NCBI RefSeq assembly: GCF_017573465.1
Contig: NZ_JAGEPF010000009.1
Coordinates: 1-64,000 of the forward strand
DNA: 64,000 nt
Direction of reading: 5' to 3'
Source of the DNA: Actinomadura violacea
GTDB taxonomy: Bacteria; Actinomycetota; Actinomycetes; Streptosporangiales; Streptosporangiaceae
Shown here: positions 61,148 through 64,000 of the stretch, one piece after another
Numbering within the stretch: position 1 is the first letter of the stretch
Layout of the letters: every line of letters begins with the position of its first letter
Made by a program: the position numbers and the translations under genes
Notes under the pieces: model-generated
Told to the model about the DNA's origin: nothing
The model's input: only the letters and a program-made list of their open reading frames with translations
Databases searched by the model: none

Positions 61148-62320
61148 TCAGCGCGGTGCGCGCGGCAGGCCGAGGCCGATCATCGCGATCAGCTCGCGCT
61201 GGATCTCGTTGACGCCGCCGCCGAAGGTGAGCACGAGCGCGCCCTTGGCCATCCGGTCGGTCACCCGCATGAACTCCGCGGTGGCCGGGTCGCCGGGGTC
61301 GCCGTAGCGGGCGAGGACGTCCCCGACGATCCGGCCGACCTCCTGCACCCGCTCCGAGGCGTAGATCTTGGTGGCGGACGCGTCTGCGGCGCCGAGCCAG
61401 CCGAGGTCCTGGTTCGCCGCGACCTGCCAGTTGAGGATCTCGTTGACGCGCAGGTAGGCGTGCACCTGGGCGAGCGCGCGGCGGACGGCGGGCTCGGCGA
61501 GGAGCGGCCGGCCGTCGCGTCCGGCGGTGGCGCGGGCCCAGTCCTCGAACCGGTTGCGGGTGTGCCCGATGTTGCCGGCCGGGCCGAGCGTGACCCGCTC
61601 GTGGTTGAGCTGGTTGACGATCAGGTCCCAGCCGTTGTTCTCCCCGCCGATCAGCATGTCCGCGGGGACGCGGATGTCCTGGAAGTAGGTGGAGTTGGTG
61701 TGGTGCGCGCCGTCCATGGTGATGATCGGCGTCCAGGAGAAGCCGGGGTCCTTGCAGTCCACGATGAGCATCGAGATGCCCTTGTGCTTCTTCGCGGCCG
61801 GGTCGGTGCGGGCGGCGAGCCACACGTAGTCGGCGGTCTGCGCGCCGGAGGTGAAGATCTTCTGGCCGTTCACCACGTAGTGGTCGCCGTCCTTGACGGC
61901 GGTGGTGCGCAGCGCGGCGAGGTCGGTGCCGGCGCCCGGCTCGCTGTAGCCGATCGCGAAGTGGCACTCGCCGGCGAGGATCCGCGGGATGAAGAACTCC
62001 TTGTGCGCGTCCGACCCGTACTGCAGGATCGTCGGCGCGACGGAGTTCAGCGTGATGAGCGGGTAGGTGACCTCGGCGCGGGCGATCTCGTTGGCGAAGA
62101 TGGTCTGCTCGACGGGGCCGAAGCCGCGGCCGCCGTACTCCTTCGGCAGCGCGACGCCGAGCATCCCGTCGCGCCCGAGGCGCCTGCAGTGCTCCAGGTA
62201 GGCGGGGCCGAACGGGTCGGCGCCGATCGCGGCGCGCTGCTCGGCGGTCAGGCAGTTCTCGAAGTACTCGCGCAGCTCGGCGCGGAGCTTCTTCTGCTCC
62301 CCGGTCAGGTCGATGAACAT
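61148..62320 (-). CDS. Acyl-CoA dehydrogenase ChsE2 (FadE29-like)
   Basis: 390 residues, FAD acyl-CoA dehydrogenase fold: MFIDLTGEQKKLRAELREYFENCLTAEQ, ALPKEYGGRGFGPVEQ, YSEPGAGTDLAAL (FAD/substrate), and C-terminal MIGLGLPRAPR. Length and order fit mycobacterial FadE29 (ChsE2), which pairs with FadE28 (ChsE1) in an alpha2beta2 enzyme that desaturates the steroid propionyl-CoA side chain. ATG 62320 follows directly on the ChsE1 stop (TGA-ATG without a gap). Confidence 0.88.
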   Translation of the reverse strand: MFIDLTGEQKKLRAELREYFENCLTAEQRAAIGADPFGPAYLEHCRRLGRDGMLGVALPKEYGGRGFGPVEQTIFANEIARAEVTYPLITLNSVAPTILQYGSDAHKEFFIPRILAGECHFAIGYSEPGAGTDLAALRTTAVKDGDHYVVNGQKIFTSGAQTADYVWLAARTDPAAKKHKGISMLIVDCKDPGFSWTPIITMDGAHHTNSTYFQDIRVPADMLIGGENNGWDLIVNQLNHERVTLGPAGNIGHTRNRFEDWARATAGRDGRPLLAEPAVRRALAQVHAYLRVNEILNWQVAANQDLGWLGAADASATKIYASERVQEVGRIVGDVLARYGDPGDPATAEFMRVTDRMAKGALVLTFGGGVNEIQRELIAMIGLGLPRAPR

Positions 62321-63427
62321 TCAGGCCTCCTGGGCGATGAGCGCGCCGAGTGAGTCGAGCCGGTCTTCCGCGCCGCCGAGCAGGTGCCCGGCCTGCTTGC
62401 CCCAGGCGAAGTACCGGTGCAGCGGGTAGGTGATGTCGAGGCCGATGCCGCCGTGCAGGTGCTGGCAGGTGTAGAGCGCCTTCACGACGGGGTCGCACGC
62501 GTTGTAGGCGGCGATGGTGAGCAGCTCCTCGGCGTCGGCGGCGCCCTCGGCGAGCCGCCACACGCCGGCCCAGACGGCCACGTCCAGCGCGCGCTTGGCG
62601 ATGTAGACGTCGCTGATCTGCATGGTGACGGCCTGGAACTGCGCGAGCGCCCGCTCGAACTGCTCGCGGGTCTTGGTGTACTCCTTGGTGAGCTCCAGCG
62701 CGCCCTCGATGACGCCGGACGACAGCGCGACCGCGCCCGCGACGGCGGACAGCCGCAGGGTGTCCCAGGCGGCGCCGTCGGCGGTCCCGCCGAGCAGGGC
62801 GCCGGCGCCGGCGCGGACGCCGTCGAGCGCGACGCGCGACAGCGGCTCGGTCGTCGCGGAGTGCTGCGGGGTGATCGTCGCGGCGGACGGCTCGACGAGG
62901 AAGACCCCGATGCCGGCGCCCTCGACCCGCGCCGGGACGAGGATCCGCGCCGCCTCTTGCGCGTAGGGGACGAACGTCTTCACGCCGTCGAGCACGTAGC
63001 CGTCGCCGTCGCGCCGGGCCGTGGCCGCGACCTCGCCGGCCGGGCCGACCTCGCGGTACGCGCCGGTCAGCACGGTCTCGCCCTCGGCCAGCGGCCCGAG
63101 CAGCGCGCGCTGCTCGGCGGTGCCGTGCTTGGCGATCGGGACGGCCGCGAGCGCCAGCGAGGCGTAGGCGGGGATCGGCGCCGTCCGCGCGCCGGCCTCG
63201 CGGAGGATCACCGCGAGCTCGACCGGGCCGAGCCCGGCGCCGCCGGCGTCCTCGGGCAGCACCGCGCCGATCAGCCCGGCCTGCGCGAACGCCTTCCAGG
63301 TGGCGTCGTCATAGGCGGCGCCGCTCTTCTCGAACGCCTCCAGCCGCTCCTGCGCGGCCTCCCGCGCGAGCAGGTCCGCCGCGAGCCCCTTCAGCTCCTG
63401 CTGGGTCTCGTCGAGGTTGAAGTCCAC
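62321..63427 (-). CDS. Acyl-CoA dehydrogenase ChsE1 (FadE28-like)
   Basis: 368 residues from GTG 63427. Acyl-CoA dehydrogenase fold shortened in the middle, as in FadE28: LPEDAGGAGLGPVELAVILREAGA, then TKEYTKTREQFERALAQFQAVTMQI, YTCQHLHGGIGLDITYPLHRYFAWGKQAGHLLGG. Forms the heterotetramer with ChsE2 downstream. First gene of the operon; a KstR-like site TAGAACAGATTCTA lies 55 bases upstream. The cyp125 gene found here in mycobacteria is absent from the window. Confidence 0.88.
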   Translation of the reverse strand: MDFNLDETQQELKGLAADLLAREAAQERLEAFEKSGAAYDDATWKAFAQAGLIGAVLPEDAGGAGLGPVELAVILREAGARTAPIPAYASLALAAVPIAKHGTAEQRALLGPLAEGETVLTGAYREVGPAGEVAATARRDGDGYVLDGVKTFVPYAQEAARILVPARVEGAGIGVFLVEPSAATITPQHSATTEPLSRVALDGVRAGAGALLGGTADGAAWDTLRLSAVAGAVALSSGVIEGALELTKEYTKTREQFERALAQFQAVTMQISDVYIAKRALDVAVWAGVWRLAEGAADAEELLTIAAYNACDPVVKALYTCQHLHGGIGLDITYPLHRYFAWGKQAGHLLGGAEDRLDSLGALIAQEA

Positions 63428-63481
63428 TCATCCGCTCCCTTCCTGGCGCGGCCGGCCGGACGGACGCCCACGGCGAAAAAG

Positions 63482-63495
63482 TAGAACAGATTCTA
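63482..63495. promoter_or_regulatory. KstR-type operator upstream of chsE1
   Basis: TAGAACAGATTCTA: an almost perfect 14-bp palindrome matching the KstR consensus TnnAACnnGTTnnA except GTT to ATT. It lies 55 bases before chsE1. Confidence 0.78.
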
Positions 63496-63606
63496 GTCTG
63501 TGTCCAGCGGCGTGACCGGCATCGCCGAAACGCGGATTCACCTAGCAAGTAAGGGTTCGGTGACCACCCGGCGGGCCCCCGATCGGCGACCCGCCGCGGC
63601 CAATCA

Positions 63607-63620
63607 GATAACAGGTTCTC
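63607..63620. promoter_or_regulatory. Second KstR-like operator
   Basis: GATAACAGGTTCTC carries the core AAC-nn-GTT at 63610-63617 and lies 66 bases before the kstR-like start, consistent with autoregulation. Confidence 0.65.
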
Positions 63621-63685
63621 GCGCGACCTGTACGCTGGAGGCCGGAGCGGCGCCCGAAGCGGGCGCCCGCGCGAGGAGGATGACC

Positions 63686-64000
63686 GTGACCGCAGAGCCG
63701 ACAGTGACCGGGGACGAGCCTTCGGGCGGCGCCGCGGCGGACCGGCGGGCGGGCCAGGCCGCGGGGCAGGGCGTGCGCTCGCGCAGCCAGCACCAGCGGC
63801 GCAAGCGTATCGTCCAGGCCGCCGCCGCGCTGGCCTCCCGCGGCGGCATCGAGGCGATGCAGATGCGCACCGTCGCCGAGCGCGCCGGCGTCGCGCTCGG
63901 CACGCTCTACCGCTACTTCCCGTCCAAGATGGACCTGGTCGTCGCGGTCGTCAGCGAGGAGATCGACCTCCTGGAGGGCAGCATCGAGCGCCGCCCGCCG
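63686..64000 (+). CDS. kstR: KstR-like TetR repressor, 3' truncated by window
   Basis: 105 residues visible, still open at the window end. HQRRKRIVQAAAALASRGG, then IEAMQMRTVAERAGVALGT and LYRYFPSKMDLVVAVV match the KstR helix-turn-helix almost residue for residue. I choose GTG 63686 because AGGAGG (63674-63679) is then 6 bases away; ATG 63680 directly abuts it. Divergent from the chsE1-chsE2-chsH-ltp2 operon with two KstR-type sites between. KstR binds steroid-CoA metabolites and derepresses cholesterol catabolism. Confidence 0.88.
   Translation, partial: MTAEPTVTGDEPSGGAAADRRAGQAAGQGVRSRSQHQRRKRIVQAAAALASRGGIEAMQMRTVAERAGVALGTLYRYFPSKMDLVVAVVSEEIDLLEGSIERRPP

Overview
The window is a GC-rich (about 72-75 %) actinobacterial chromosome segment with third-position GC bias, many GTG starts, XRE/DUF397/HATPase regulatory modules, a PopR-ClpP locus, mycothiol-era metabolism such as ergothioneine synthesis, and a steroid side-chain cluster under a KstR-like regulator. 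Gene order and the close agreement of Ltp2 with the Thermomonospora curvata enzyme suggest Thermomonosporaceae (an Actinomadura-like organism); that placement is inference, not proof. No phage, integrase, transposase or CRISPR array was seen.

Layout. 1-5.7 kb: alpha-glucan/trehalose metabolism (treS end, maltokinase, GntR regulator, small protein, glgB). 5.7-9.8 kb: ACT protein, Nudix-NYN fusion, thioesterase, SppA protease, flavin reductase. 9.8-17.8 kb: complete histidine utilisation cluster (hutH, hutU, M20 hydrolase, hutF, hutI) with a divergent IclR regulator and an 18-bp operator. 17.8-27 kb: membrane protein, FUSC transporter, FBP-domain protein, an odd tRNA with a UAA anticodon, a large membrane-bound GH67-like hydrolase, methyltransferase/HxlR pair, small secreted protein. 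27-30.6 kb: osmoprotectant ABC importer. 30.7-33.9 kb: a MIO-motif-deviant ammonia-lyase homologue, LacI regulator, cysteine dioxygenase. 33.9-37.5 kb: hairpin array, two membrane proteins, lipoprotein SGNH hydrolase. 37.6-41.9 kb: ergothioneine genes egtA-B-C-D. 42.2-44.8 kb: a membrane-tethered sigma-factor-like protein, a companion membrane protein and a rhomboid-like protein. 45-50.2 kb: MFS exporter/TetR pair, glutamate decarboxylase, cytochrome P450. 50.2-54.1 kb: accessory stretch with an orphan FtsX-type domain, small membrane proteins and a DUF397/XRE/HATPase trio. 54.2-58.6 kb: popR with two clpP paralogues (one lacking the nucleophile Ser), SDR/LysR pair, TetR, conserved small protein. 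58.7-64 kb: chsE1-chsE2-chsH2/H1 fusion-ltp2 with divergent kstR-like gene running off the end.

A recurring feature is leaderless translation: in about ten genes a TANNNT -10 box ends exactly 6 (once 7) bases before the start codon. The most unusual single items are the class-I-sized tRNA-Leu(UAA)-like gene, the sigma-like protein carrying its own transmembrane helix and Pro/Thr tail, the ammonia-lyase homologue with Gly-Thr-Gly in place of Ala-Ser-Gly, and the ClpP paralogue with Ala at the nucleophile position.
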